Shown here: positions 44,800 to 54,194 of the stretch, piece after piece
Position numbering within the stretch: the first letter of the stretch is position 1
How the letters are laid out: each line of letters starts with the position of its first letter
Source of the DNA: Opitutaceae bacterium EW11
GTDB lineage: Bacteria; Verrucomicrobiota; Verrucomicrobiia; Opitutales; Opitutaceae
DNA: 64,000 bases
Direction: 5' to 3'
NCBI GenBank assembly: GCA_003054665.1
Contig: QAYY01000001.1
Coordinates: forward strand, 361,501-425,500
The notes under the pieces: generated by a model
Seen by the model: only the letters and a program-made list of their open reading frames with translations
What the model was told of the DNA's origin: nothing
Database searches by the model: none
Made by a program: the position numbers and the translations under genes

Positions 44800-45936
44800 A
44801 TGAAATTCAGAGCCTTGTTCGGATTTTTCGCGCGGCTGACGATCGCCTCGCTCTGCCTCGCAACCGGCATCGCAGTCGGCGCCTCCTCCGTATTCGCCGA
44901 CATGCCGGGAGGAAAACGCGGTTTCGAGGCGATGACGCAAAACATGTATTTCGGAGCCAGCACCGATCCCGTTCTGTCGCTCGATCCGGCAGAGCCCGAC
45001 TACGTCTCGCGTCTGGTGACCGCGGTAACCGGCGTGTATTACGAGATCGTCGCATCGCAACCGAACCCGCGCGCCAAGGCAGTCGCGGCCAGCATCGCAG
45101 CGAGAATGCCCGACATCGTCGCGCTTCAAGAAGCCGCGGTCGTACGAATTCAATCGCCCGGAGATCTGGCGACCGGAGGCGAAGAACCGGCAAAAACCAT
45201 CGTTTTCGATCAGATCCGCGCCGTGCTGGACGAGCTCGCCTCCCGCGGCGCCCACTACCGCGTTGCGGTGGCCGTCGACGAATTCGACGTCGAGCTGCCC
45301 ATGCTGAACTTCGAGAACGGCACCTTCGACGACGTGCGGTTGACCGACCGCGAGGCAATTCTAGTCCGCACCGATCTCCCGCCCGGCCAATTCCGCGTGG
45401 CGAATCCACAAACCGGACACTTCACGAAACTCATTCCGCTTCCTGCGCTGAATAAAAACCTCCTGCGCGGCTGGAGTTCCGTCGACGTCTTCACCCGCGG
45501 CGAAACGTTCCGATTCATCTGCGTCCACCTGGAGGAAGAAACCGCGCCGCAGCTTCAGGTGCTACAGGCGGAGGAACTGCTCGCCGGGCCGGCCGCCTCC
45601 AAGATGCCGGTCGTCATCGCGGGCGATTTCAACGCCGACCCGCTTCACCGGGACGGATCCGTGGCGTTCGACACGTTCAGGGCCGCGGGCTTCACCGACA
45701 CCTGGACAGCGCTGAATCCGAAGGATGCGACGGGAGGTTTGACGTGGGGCCATGACGAACTGCTCGCGTATCCCACCGTGGCCTTCGACCGGCGGATCGA
45801 CCTCGTTCTCTTTCGCGGTCGCAGTCTCGCCCCTGAGTCGGTCGGAGTGACCGACGTCACGCTGGGCCGCTCCGAGCCGCCGCTTTGGGCGTCCGATCAT
45901 GCCGGTTTGGCGGTGGAGTTCGGCTTCAGGCGTTGA
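44800..45936 (+). CDS. Secreted endonuclease/exonuclease/phosphatase (EEP) family protein
   Basis: About 378 residues with a signal peptide (about 1-35, ending VFADMP). The EEP fold is shown by TQNMYFGAS near the mature N-terminus, VALQEA (metal-binding Glu), AGDFNADP (catalytic Asp and Asn), RRIDLVLFR and the final SDHAGLAVEF. Family members are DNases, sphingomyelinases or inositol phosphatases; the substrate cannot be told. ATG 44800 gives the signal sequence. Confidence 0.87.
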   Translation: MKFRALFGFFARLTIASLCLATGIAVGASSVFADMPGGKRGFEAMTQNMYFGASTDPVLSLDPAEPDYVSRLVTAVTGVYYEIVASQPNPRAKAVAASIAARMPDIVALQEAAVVRIQSPGDLATGGEEPAKTIVFDQIRAVLDELASRGAHYRVAVAVDEFDVELPMLNFENGTFDDVRLTDREAILVRTDLPPGQFRVANPQTGHFTKLIPLPALNKNLLRGWSSVDVFTRGETFRFICVHLEEETAPQLQVLQAEELLAGPAASKMPVVIAGDFNADPLHRDGSVAFDTFRAAGFTDTWTALNPKDATGGLTWGHDELLAYPTVAFDRRIDLVLFRGRSLAPESVGVTDVTLGRSEPPLWASDHAGLAVEFGFRR

Positions 45937-46133
45937 GCGGGATCTCCTCGAAAGGCAGCAGTCATCCAAGGCAGGCGGGCGTCGTCGAAGTGCAGCGGCC
46001 GCCGGAAAGATCCGCCGACTGGATACAGGCGGCGGCGATTTTCCGCCTGTGAAAACGAGCGCCCGGTCAATCGCGGCGCCTTCGTTGCGCGATCTCAGCC
46101 GGATGGCTAGCGTGGGAAAGCACACACGACGCC

Positions 46134-46892
46134 ATGGCAAGAATCATCGACCCAGCGCTCGACAAGGCGCGCGCCTATCTCGCATCACAAAACCTCCACA
46201 ACGAACTGCGGCCACGGGAACCCTCTGAAGGCCCCTACGTAACGATCTCGCGTGAGTCCGGCACCGGCGCTCCCGCCTTTGCGCAAGCCCTCGCGGCTCG
46301 CTTGGCGGCGGAGGATCCCGCCGGCCAGATCTGGTCCGTCTTCGGCTCCAACCTCATCGAAGCCGTACTTCAGGAACACCAACTGTCTCCGCGCCTCGCT
46401 GCGTTTCTCCCGGAGGGACGCGTGCCGGAATTGCGCGCTCTGATCGGCGAGATCGTCGGCTTGCACCCCAACCTCTGGGACCTTGTTCAAAAAACGAATC
46501 GCCTCATCCGGCAGTTGGCCGATCACGGTCGTGTGATCCTCATCGGCCGCGGAGCCGCGTTTGCCACAAAAGGCATTCGCAACGGCCTGCATCTTCGCCT
46601 GATCGCCCCCGACGATCACCGCACCCGGCACACCGCGCAACGGCTGGGGCTCAGCGATGAGGCCGCCGCTGCGCACAACCAAAAACTCGACGTGTCCCGC
46701 CGCAGCTACGTGAAGGCGAATTTCGACGCCGAGGGGCCGGATCCCAAGGCTTACGACCTCGTCATCAACGTCGCGGAGATTCCGCCGTCCGAAGCGGTCG
46801 AGATGGTCGTCCCGCTCATTCACGCTCGCACTCCCGCCCTGCGCTCCGCGCCGACGTCGGAAAACGTATCCGGGCTCGCTCAAGGTCTCTAA
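46134..46892 (+). CDS. Cytidylate-kinase-like P-loop protein
   Basis: A 252-residue protein of the cytidylate-kinase-like family (PF13189 type). YVTISRESGTGAPAFAQALA replaces the normal Walker A (no GKS/T lysine in the usual place), and ILIGRGAAFATKG and RTRHTAQRLGLSDEAA follow as in this family. True CMP kinase activity is uncertain. The stop codon TAA shares its first two bases with the duplicated TA of the MITE-like element at 46892-47159; without the element the codon would be TAG, so the protein is unchanged. Confidence 0.8.
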   Translation: MARIIDPALDKARAYLASQNLHNELRPREPSEGPYVTISRESGTGAPAFAQALAARLAAEDPAGQIWSVFGSNLIEAVLQEHQLSPRLAAFLPEGRVPELRALIGEIVGLHPNLWDLVQKTNRLIRQLADHGRVILIGRGAAFATKGIRNGLHLRLIAPDDHRTRHTAQRLGLSDEAAAAHNQKLDVSRRSYVKANFDAEGPDPKAYDLVINVAEIPPSEAVEMVVPLIHARTPALRSAPTSENVSGLAQGL

Positions 46893-47159
46893 GGCGTGTT
46901 TGCAAAATGGGAAGCAGAGCGTGGAGGAAAGAATCGAGGGGGGCCAGGCGGGCCGAAAAGAGGTGGGCCTGCGGCCCATGCTTTTCGGCACAACGCCGCC
47001 CGCCTCGATTCTTTTCCCACCCGAAGGGCTGGGGCGGAAGCGAGCACGGTGCGGCGTTGTGAACAAGGGGCAGGGCTGAAAGCCCAGCTCCCTTGTTCCC
47101 GCCTTGCACTCTGCTCGCTCCGCTCCCAGCGCTCCGTTTCCCATTCTGCAAACACGCCT
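46892..47159. mobile_element. 268-bp MITE-like element with 30-bp inverted ends and TA duplication
   Basis: The ends start AGGCGTGTTTGCA and match at 27 of 30 positions when inverted. TA occurs on both sides (46890-46891 and 47160-47161), as expected for an IS630/Tc1-type target duplication. The inside is highly folded: a nested hairpin (46928-46939 with 47003-47014; 46952-46960 with 46981-46989; 46964-46969 with 46973-46978), an 11-bp pair (46989-46999 with 47051-47061) and a second hairpin (47061-47069 with 47090-47098). No transposase frame is present. A structured non-coding RNA is the alternative. Confidence 0.78.
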
Positions 47160-47174
47160 TAGAACCGAACAGCG

Positions 47175-47234
47175 GATCGCCGGCTGCCAACAGGGACCCG
47201 GCGATCTCGCGCCCGGCTGCCGGTCTGGCAGCCG
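47175..47234. terminator. Two perfect hairpins downstream of the pectinase gene
   Basis: Stem one: GATCGCCGG (47175-47183) with CCGGCGATC (47198-47206). Stem two: CGGCTGCC (47214-47221) with GGCAGCCG (47227-47234). They sit 24 nt past the stop of the leftward giant gene. Neither has a T-tract, so factor-independent termination is uncertain; they may protect the mRNA end. Confidence 0.45.
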
Positions 47235-47257
47235 AGCGCAAGCGCCGAGAGGACGGT

Positions 47258-50200
47258 TCAGGGCGTCGCCAACTCGCCGTTGCCGTTGATCGTGAGCGAA
47301 TCGGCGGTGACGCAGCCACGGAGCAGCGAGCCGGAATTCAGCATCACGGCGCCAGCGGGCGCGACGACGTAGGCATCGAGCTCCGTGGAAGACCCGTTCA
47401 ACGTCAGTCCGCCCGAGGCGATCTTGAGGACGAGCCAATCCGGATGGGCGCTTTCGCCCGCCGACGCATTGAGGTTAAGACCGGATGCCACCGTAAGCAC
47501 GACTGGACCGACGACCTTTAGCTGGGAGCTCCCGTTGAGCGTGAGGTTCTGCAGGTTGTAGACCACGGGTTCGGTGCTGCCCTGGACGCCGAGAACAAAC
47601 CCGCTGCCTCCATTGGCGGTGAAGCTTCCGTACGCCCCCGGAGGCACGGCAAACATTCCGGCCTTCCCGTTCAGCGTCAGGTTGCGGAGAGTCGCGAAAT
47701 TGCCCGCGTCCTGACCGGCGGAATTGATCACGATGTCGCGCGTTCCGGAGGGAGCCGGAGGCGCCGCCACGGAAGGCATCGCGATGGGATCCACGCGGCG
47801 CAAGAGGTAACGCACCACGGCGCCGTTGTTCAGCGTCACGCTGTAGTTCGAAGGCGACGCGCCGCCAGCCCCGTCCTGAATTCCTGCATACACGGGCTTC
47901 CCGTTGATCCGAACCAGAGGCGATCCGGGAAGAAGCAGGTCACCCGAGACGGCGGCGTTGCTGTTGAGCGTCACGCTTTCGCCGAGCAGCTGCTGGAGCG
48001 AACCGTCGAGAATCCCGTTCACATTGGCGGCATGGCGGACGAGCGCGGTGATCAGGATGTTCAACGTGGCCGTCGCCGAACCGGTGTAGTTGGCTTCCTC
48101 CACCGTGGCGGCCACTGCATACGTCCCGGGAAGCGACGGCACGGGCGATTTCGCCCCATTGTAGGTGATGGCTACCGCTAGACCTCCGGGGGACGTGTTG
48201 ATCGAAACGGGCCGAGGCGTGCCGTTGTAGAACTGCGAGAGCCCGCCGATCGAAAGGACCGCCGTCGCTTTTCCGATCACCAGGGTACCCGCGGCGTTTC
48301 CGACGTAGTTCGGATCCGCAGAAGTCGCGACGACCGCGTAGCTGCCGGCATTCACCGGAGCAGTCGCGGCCCCGTCGTAAGTCACCTTCACCGAAACGCC
48401 CACCGGGTTGGTGGCGATACTCGCCGGTTTTGGTGTCCCATCGTAGACAGGGCTCAAGTTCCCAAGCGTGATCGCAACCGGCGCCGGTTTCACGTCGATG
48501 GCGGTGCTGGCGGAGGCGCCGGTGTAGTTGACGGAGTCCGACGGAGCGAAAACGGTCTTCAGAGACTGCGCGTTACCGGCATCCAGCACCACCCCGGCGG
48601 CGGGACTGTAGCTGAAACTGCCGCTGACACTCGCCGTTGCGTTGAGCTGCGCCGAACCAAGCGGGGTGCCGTAGACGATCGGCGCAGGAGCCGCCCAAAC
48701 AATTGTCGGGGTCGCCTGAACGATGGTGAACGTATCCTTCGCCGAACCGACGTAGTTGGGATCCGTGATCGTCGCCTCGACTGCGTACGAAGCGGCATTC
48801 ACGGGCGCGGCGGGCGAGCCGTCATACGTCAACGATACGGCAAGGCCCGCGGGAACAGTGGTCACCGTGGGACTCAGAGGCGATCCCGTGTAGATGCGGG
48901 AAAGATCCGACAGCGCAACGGAGGCAGGCACCGGCGCGACCGCCAAAGACGCGGCCTCGCTCGTGGCGGAAACCGGCAGGCTGTTCGGCGCGAGCGCGGA
49001 CGCCGCCACGTCGTAACCGTCGAGGAGATTCGAGACGGCCGCAGTGTAGCTTCCTGCATTGGTCACCCGCACGTTCGCAAGGGTCAGCGTTGGCGTCGTC
49101 GAGCCGGACACCACGGAGCCGTCGGGCTGCGTCCCGTCCGTGAGCGGGCTGCCGTTGAAGGCCCAGCGCACCGAAGGGGCGGTGTTGTTCGTCCCGCTCG
49201 CACCGGCGGTCGAGACGGCGAAACTCACCGTATCGCCCACCTTGGCCGAAGCAGCCTGGGGCTGCCCGGTAATGGCGAGAGCATTACACGTCACATAAGG
49301 CCCCACGCTGCCGGAGCCGAGAAACCGAATGTCGGTCGCATCATAGATCTCGAAACCAGCACCGCCCGAGATGGTGACGTTCTTCAGGGTGACGTTCTTG
49401 ATCAACGCGTCGGCCAGCGGCAGCCCCCAGATCACGCTGTAACCCGAGGCACCGGTGGCGGTGAGGTTTTCTATCGTGATGTTCTGCCAGGTCGGGATCG
49501 TCGACGACGCGAGGGAGTTCGGAGGCGTAGCGTTCCAGGTATTCACCTTGGCAGGTGTCGTGCGATTCGAGCCCGACGTGGCGCCCGCGGTACCGACCTG
49601 GTTGTAGTAACTGTAGAACAGAATCGGATACGGCACATTGGTCATCGTGATGTTCGAATAGGTCAGGTTTCTGACCGGACCTCCCTGTGTGGCGTCGGCC
49701 TTCAGTCGGAGGCCCGTCGTGGTGCCGTCGAACGTGCAGTTCTTCACCGTCATTCCGTCCACGCCTGCGTTGGTCTGCCCGCCGATCGAGACCCCGTGCC
49801 CCGTGCCGAACGCACAGTCGGCAACCACGATGTTGCTGTTGAGCACGCTCGAGGCCTTCACCGCGATATTGTCGTCACCGACCGAGACAGTGCAGTTCTG
49901 GATGAGGTAGTTGGACCCCGCCGGATCGATGCCGTCGCTGTTGGGCGCGGACTCGGGAGCAAGGATGGTCACCCCGAAGAGCGTCACGTTGTGGGTGTTG
50001 TTGAACGCCAGGTGAAACATCGGCGAGTTCTGCAGCGTGACACCGGTAACGAGAAAGTTCGTCGTCCGGTTGATCTGCACGAGGCGTGGCCGCGAGCTGA
50101 TATTGCCCGCGTCGTATGCCGCCCACCATGCCGCGCCGTTGCCGTCGATCGTGCCACCACCGCTGATGGCGACGTTGGAAGAGCCGCTGGCGACCGTGAT

Positions 50201-53200
50201 GAAGTGCGCCGGAGCCTTCGTCGCGTTCGGATAGCGGGAGAACGGCAACGCCTGGAGAACGGCGCCCGCGTCGATCTGCAGGTTCATGTTGCTCGAGAGC
50301 GTGATCGGGCCCGTGAGATAGGCCGCCGGCGCCGGAGGCAACTCGATCGTGCCGCCTCCGCCAGCCTGGGCGGCGGAAATTGCGGACTTGAGCGCCGCGG
50401 TGTTGTCCGTCGCCCCGTCGCCGACGGCGCCGAAATCCGCGGCGTTGAAGTGCTGCGCGGGAATCGACGGCAATGTCGGAACCGGCCCTGCTGGCGCGAC
50501 AACCGTCAGCATCGCAACGACGCTCGTGACCGGGCCGGAGGCTGCTCCGCCAGTGTTCGTAACGGTCACAGAATAGCCTCCCGCGTCGGACGCCTGCACG
50601 CTGCCCAACAGCAACGAAGGTCCGCTCGCACCGGGGATGGGAGATCCGTCTTTGCTCCACTGATACGTGAAGGGGCCCGAGCCGCCGACCGCGACGTTGA
50701 AGCTCGCCGTCGCGCCGGCGAGCGCCGACTGGCTCTTCGGCTGCAGGGTGATCACGGGCGGTCCGCCGTTGACGACCAGGGCCGCGGCGACGCTCGTCGC
50801 GGTTCCGACGCCGTTGTCCACCACCACGGTGTAGACGCCGGCGTCCGGTCCCGTTGCGGACGCGATGAAATACGTGGCGGCCGTGGCGCCCGGAATCGGG
50901 ATTCCGTCCCGGTTCCACTGGTACGTGGCCGAGGGAACGGCGACCACCCCGACCGTGAGCGACGCCGGATCGCCGAGATTCACCGACTGCGTGGCCGGCT
51001 GCGCAACGATGACGGGCGCAAGCTGCGGGGTCCAGTTGCCGCCGAGCACGTAGCTCGGCGTGCTGTAGTTCGCAATGGTCGCGGCGTCGTTGGCTATCGT
51101 CAGCTGCTTCGAGTCCGCGAGCCGCTGGCTGACATCGATCGGATTGCCGTTCGCGTCGTGGCTCGCGTACTCCCAGAAATGAATGTTCGGCGCGGACGTG
51201 GCGTTGTTCAGCAGCCAACCCGCGGGAACGATGTTACCGCCGACCGTGCAGTTGAGATAAACCACCTCGCTGTAGGGATAGGCGTTCGGGTCGATGCGGC
51301 TGAGATACTGCCCGGAGACGCCGGGAAGCGCGTCGATCACGCACTCCAGGTAAACGTTGCCGTGCGTGCTCGTCGTATTCGGGTTCCGGATCTGCGTGTA
51401 GTAACCGCCGTTGGCGTTGGCCGTGAGCCGGCAGCGGTAGAAGAAATTCGGGCCCTGACCCCACATGAAGTCGACGTTGCCCTGAAGGTGGGAGTCGCTG
51501 ACGTAGCCCTGGCCGTTGATCTGCAGGGTATCCTGGTAGCTGATCAACTCCACGCCCGTGACGATGGCCTGGCTCGAGGAAGAGCCGTTCAGGATCAACG
51601 CTTCGGCCTGCGAACCGCCGAGCGGCGTCGTGTTGCGGATCGTGAGATTCGCGATGGCGGTCTTGTTCGCATGATCGGCGTTGAAGACCATGCGGTGGTA
51701 CGCGCCGCCGGCGCTGTTCAGGTTGTTGTTGTTTGGATACTGGATCACCGTCTGGAACCGGTCTTCGCCGAGAAACGTGAGCGCCTGTTTCGACGCGAAG
51801 TAGACGATCTCGGTGTACGTTCCCTTGCGGATGAAGATCGTCCGGGGAACCGAGTTGGCAGCCGGCACCCAGTCGACGGCGCCCTGCACGGTGGCAAAGT
51901 CCCCCGTTCCGTCCGCCGCCACCGTCACACGGGTGACGCTGCTGTCCGGCGCCGACGGCTTTGTCGTGAACCGCCAGGCGGCAGGATCCGTGATCCCCGG
52001 GAAATCGCCCTGCGCGTCGCGAAACACGCCGGAGTCGACGGTGATGTAATACGTCTTGTTGTAGCCGAGGACACCGTTGCGGAAGTAGATGTCCGCGCGA
52101 TTCCCGGAAACGATCACCGGGTAGTAGTTGAAGTTGCTCAAGCCGCCGATGCTCTTGTTCTGCTTTGGCAGGCTGACGTCGATCGTGTCGACCGCGGTGT
52201 TCGTCGAGGCGTCGAAGACCTTGATCAACCCGCTGCCGAGCGAGGGCGGCGCGGTGAAAGTGATCGAGACAGGCGTATCGGCGCAGAGTGACGGGGACCC
52301 GCTTGCGGGCGAGACCGAGCCGAGCGCCAGCGTCGTGCTGAGGACCGTGAGCTTCGCCGCATTGCTGGGCACGGTGCCGCCGTCGTTCGTGATCTTCACG
52401 ACATAGCTGCCCGCGTCCGAAGGTTGCACCGCGTCAAAGGTGAGCGTCGGAGAGGTCTGCGCCTGCAGCGGCGAGCCGTCCTTGTACCACTGGTAGAGCA
52501 GCGCGTTTCCGGTCGCAGTCACGGAAAGCGTCACCGGACTTCCAAACGAGACCGTCTGGCCGGCCGGCTGAACCGTGATGACCGCCGGCGGATCGACGGG
52601 GACGTTGGAAACGGTGAGCACGATCGCGTCGCTGGTGATGCTTCCGCCGCCGTTGGCGACGACGAGCGTATAGCTGCCGCCGTCGCCCGGCTGCACGTTG
52701 GTGAGAGTGAGGCTTGGAGCGTTGGCTCCGGGGACCGCCGTGCCGTCTTTGTTCCATTGATACGCCAGCCCGGTGCCGGTCGCGGAGGCCGACATGATGA
52801 CCTGCGCGCCGATGCCCACGGTCTGCGTCGTGCCGCCGGTCGAGAACGTCGGCTGCGCGGTGAACACCGGCAGCGCCGGGGAGAGCTGCACGTTGACATC
52901 GGTGAACGTCACGCCCGTGGCGAAACTGACGCCCGCGATTCGGTAGACGAGCTGATCGAAGGCCGCGACCGGGGCGGTCGAATCCGTCGCCGTCCACGAG
53001 TACGGAGCCGCCAACGTCCCGCCCGAGACCGTCGCGGCGAGCACGGTGGCCGTATCGGATTGCCGATACACGGAGTACGTCAGCGTGTACGGGACGCCGC
53101 TGGAAAGCGTCTGGCGAGTCGTGGATCCCGAGCCGGCGAGAGCGTCGAACTCGGCCATGTTGTTGAACATGTTGTTCAGTCCGCCGATGCTCGCCGCAGT

Positions 53201-53746
53201 CGTGAGATTGCGTTTCCCCATGACAAACGGACTGCCCGTGCCCGACGGAAAGAACTGCAGGCTGTAGCCGACGTCGTCCGCAAACGTGGCGTCGTTGTGG
53301 CCGCCGGTGAGATTGTTGGTGTTGCGAGTGCCCATCGAGTTGAGCAGCCCGAAACGCACGTCCTGTCCGCCGCCGACGAGCCCGGTGATCGTGAACGTCA
53401 GGCTCACGGTGAGCGTGTCGCCGACGCCCAACGTCACGGGAGCGGTGTTGCTCCACGCGGTGCCGGGTGACGTTTGATTGCCGCTGAAGTACGCCCAGAA
53501 GGCCTGCGAGCTGGTGGCTGACGGCGTCATTCCGAACGCGACCGAGCCGGCCGAATCGGTGCGCGGATAATTCACGTTGCCGCTCGCACCGCCGCGCCCG
53601 TCGAAAAAGTTCAACGAGTTCTGCGCGAGGTTCTGATTGCGGCTGTTGCCGTCGGCGAACGTGTCGTGGACGACGGAGGTGCCGGCGAAAGCGACGGGCG
53701 AAAGGAAGCCAATCGCGAGAAGCGAAAGCCAGAGCTTCGATTTCAT
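47258..53746 (-). CDS. Giant secreted pectinase: pectinesterase (CE8) plus polygalacturonase (GH28) with Ig-like and MBG repeats
   Basis: A 2162-residue protein with a signal peptide (about 1-21). Order: a lectin-like N-terminal domain (25-285), two Ig-like domains (292-380, 385-470), an SbsA-type Ig_5 region (475-600), CE8 pectinesterase (605-890; GNVDFMWG with catalytic D759), two Ig-like domains (910-1080), GH28 (1100-1475; NSDGID, GDDNIAVK near 1292, GHGVSIGG near 1316, GLRLKA), another Ig-like domain (1489-1600), four MBG-type repeats with IYTG/VYDGTP starts (1609-1895), and a beta-rich C-terminus. Demethylation of pectin and cleavage of polygalacturonate would be done by one chain. No PEP-CTERM or sortase signal is seen. 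No Shine-Dalgarno sequence. Confidence 0.92.
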   Translation of the reverse strand: MKSKLWLSLLAIGFLSPVAFAGTSVVHDTFADGNSRNQNLAQNSLNFFDGRGGASGNVNYPRTDSAGSVAFGMTPSATSSQAFWAYFSGNQTSPGTAWSNTAPVTLGVGDTLTVSLTFTITGLVGGGQDVRFGLLNSMGTRNTNNLTGGHNDATFADDVGYSLQFFPSGTGSPFVMGKRNLTTAASIGGLNNMFNNMAEFDALAGSGSTTRQTLSSGVPYTLTYSVYRQSDTATVLAATVSGGTLAAPYSWTATDSTAPVAAFDQLVYRIAGVSFATGVTFTDVNVQLSPALPVFTAQPTFSTGGTTQTVGIGAQVIMSASATGTGLAYQWNKDGTAVPGANAPSLTLTNVQPGDGGSYTLVVANGGGSITSDAIVLTVSNVPVDPPAVITVQPAGQTVSFGSPVTLSVTATGNALLYQWYKDGSPLQAQTSPTLTFDAVQPSDAGSYVVKITNDGGTVPSNAAKLTVLSTTLALGSVSPASGSPSLCADTPVSITFTAPPSLGSGLIKVFDASTNTAVDTIDVSLPKQNKSIGGLSNFNYYPVIVSGNRADIYFRNGVLGYNKTYYITVDSGVFRDAQGDFPGITDPAAWRFTTKPSAPDSSVTRVTVAADGTGDFATVQGAVDWVPAANSVPRTIFIRKGTYTEIVYFASKQALTFLGEDRFQTVIQYPNNNNLNSAGGAYHRMVFNADHANKTAIANLTIRNTTPLGGSQAEALILNGSSSSQAIVTGVELISYQDTLQINGQGYVSDSHLQGNVDFMWGQGPNFFYRCRLTANANGGYYTQIRNPNTTSTHGNVYLECVIDALPGVSGQYLSRIDPNAYPYSEVVYLNCTVGGNIVPAGWLLNNATSAPNIHFWEYASHDANGNPIDVSQRLADSKQLTIANDAATIANYSTPSYVLGGNWTPQLAPVIVAQPATQSVNLGDPASLTVGVVAVPSATYQWNRDGIPIPGATAATYFIASATGPDAGVYTVVVDNGVGTATSVAAALVVNGGPPVITLQPKSQSALAGATASFNVAVGGSGPFTYQWSKDGSPIPGASGPSLLLGSVQASDAGGYSVTVTNTGGAASGPVTSVVAMLTVVAPAGPVPTLPSIPAQHFNAADFGAVGDGATDNTAALKSAISAAQAGGGGTIELPPAPAAYLTGPITLSSNMNLQIDAGAVLQALPFSRYPNATKAPAHFITVASGSSNVAISGGGTIDGNGAAWWAAYDAGNISSRPRLVQINRTTNFLVTGVTLQNSPMFHLAFNNTHNVTLFGVTILAPESAPNSDGIDPAGSNYLIQNCTVSVGDDNIAVKASSVLNSNIVVADCAFGTGHGVSIGGQTNAGVDGMTVKNCTFDGTTTGLRLKADATQGGPVRNLTYSNITMTNVPYPILFYSYYNQVGTAGATSGSNRTTPAKVNTWNATPPNSLASSTIPTWQNITIENLTATGASGYSVIWGLPLADALIKNVTLKNVTISGGAGFEIYDATDIRFLGSGSVGPYVTCNALAITGQPQAASAKVGDTVSFAVSTAGASGTNNTAPSVRWAFNGSPLTDGTQPDGSVVSGSTTPTLTLANVRVTNAGSYTAAVSNLLDGYDVAASALAPNSLPVSATSEAASLAVAPVPASVALSDLSRIYTGSPLSPTVTTVPAGLAVSLTYDGSPAAPVNAASYAVEATITDPNYVGSAKDTFTIVQATPTIVWAAPAPIVYGTPLGSAQLNATASVSGSFSYSPAAGVVLDAGNAQSLKTVFAPSDSVNYTGASASTAIDVKPAPVAITLGNLSPVYDGTPKPASIATNPVGVSVKVTYDGAATAPVNAGSYAVVATSADPNYVGNAAGTLVIGKATAVLSIGGLSQFYNGTPRPVSINTSPGGLAVAITYNGAKSPVPSLPGTYAVAATVEEANYTGSATATLNILITALVRHAANVNGILDGSLQQLLGESVTLNSNAAVSGDLLLPGSPLVRINGKPVYAGIQDGAGGASPSNYSVTLNNGAVVRYLLRRVDPIAMPSVAAPPAPSGTRDIVINSAGQDAGNFATLRNLTLNGKAGMFAVPPGAYGSFTANGGSGFVLGVQGSTEPVVYNLQNLTLNGSSQLKVVGPVVLTVASGLNLNASAGESAHPDWLVLKIASGGLTLNGSSTELDAYVVAPAGAVMLNSGSLLRGCVTADSLTINGNGELATP

Positions 53747-54194
53747 GGCGTGGAAGCCCCTGCGTGCAGGCAGGCGGAAGCCTGCCCTGACGGACGGGGG
53801 CGAGCGTGCGGTGTGTGGGGTTGGGGCGGGGAAGGCGTGGACCGCTGGGACGATCGCGCCCGAGTAACAGGGTTGGTGGGCCGCAAACCGGAAGAACCTC
53901 GGACGCCAGGCGCCTTGGGCTCACGCGATTCGCAACGCCGGCGACACGTGTCCGTGCCTGCGGGGAAACGCAAGCCCGTTCTCTACCTTCCGGCCCGGCC
54001 TCGAACGCTTCGTTCGCGCAGGCTCGCGACCCGATCCAGCCGAACGGCTTCTGCCATCCGCTCTTGCGGCGACGACGACGGAGGCCGGGGGTAATCCACA
54101 AAACGCTGAGTCACGTGTTCGAATCTGAGCGTCGCGCTGACGCCTCCGGCGTCAACCCTTTGACTCGCCGCGCGAGTTCCTGGAGGGTGGCCAA
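53747..54194. other. Divergent intergenic region between pectinase and helicase genes
   Basis: 448 nt without a supportable gene. It holds GC-rich potential stems, for example AGGCAGGC/GCCTGCCT-like arms near 53768-53793 close to the pectinase start, and TGACGCC/GGCGTCA (54138-54144 with 54148-54154) about 40 nt before the helicase start. I could not match it to a known riboswitch class. Both promoters must lie here. Confidence 0.5.
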
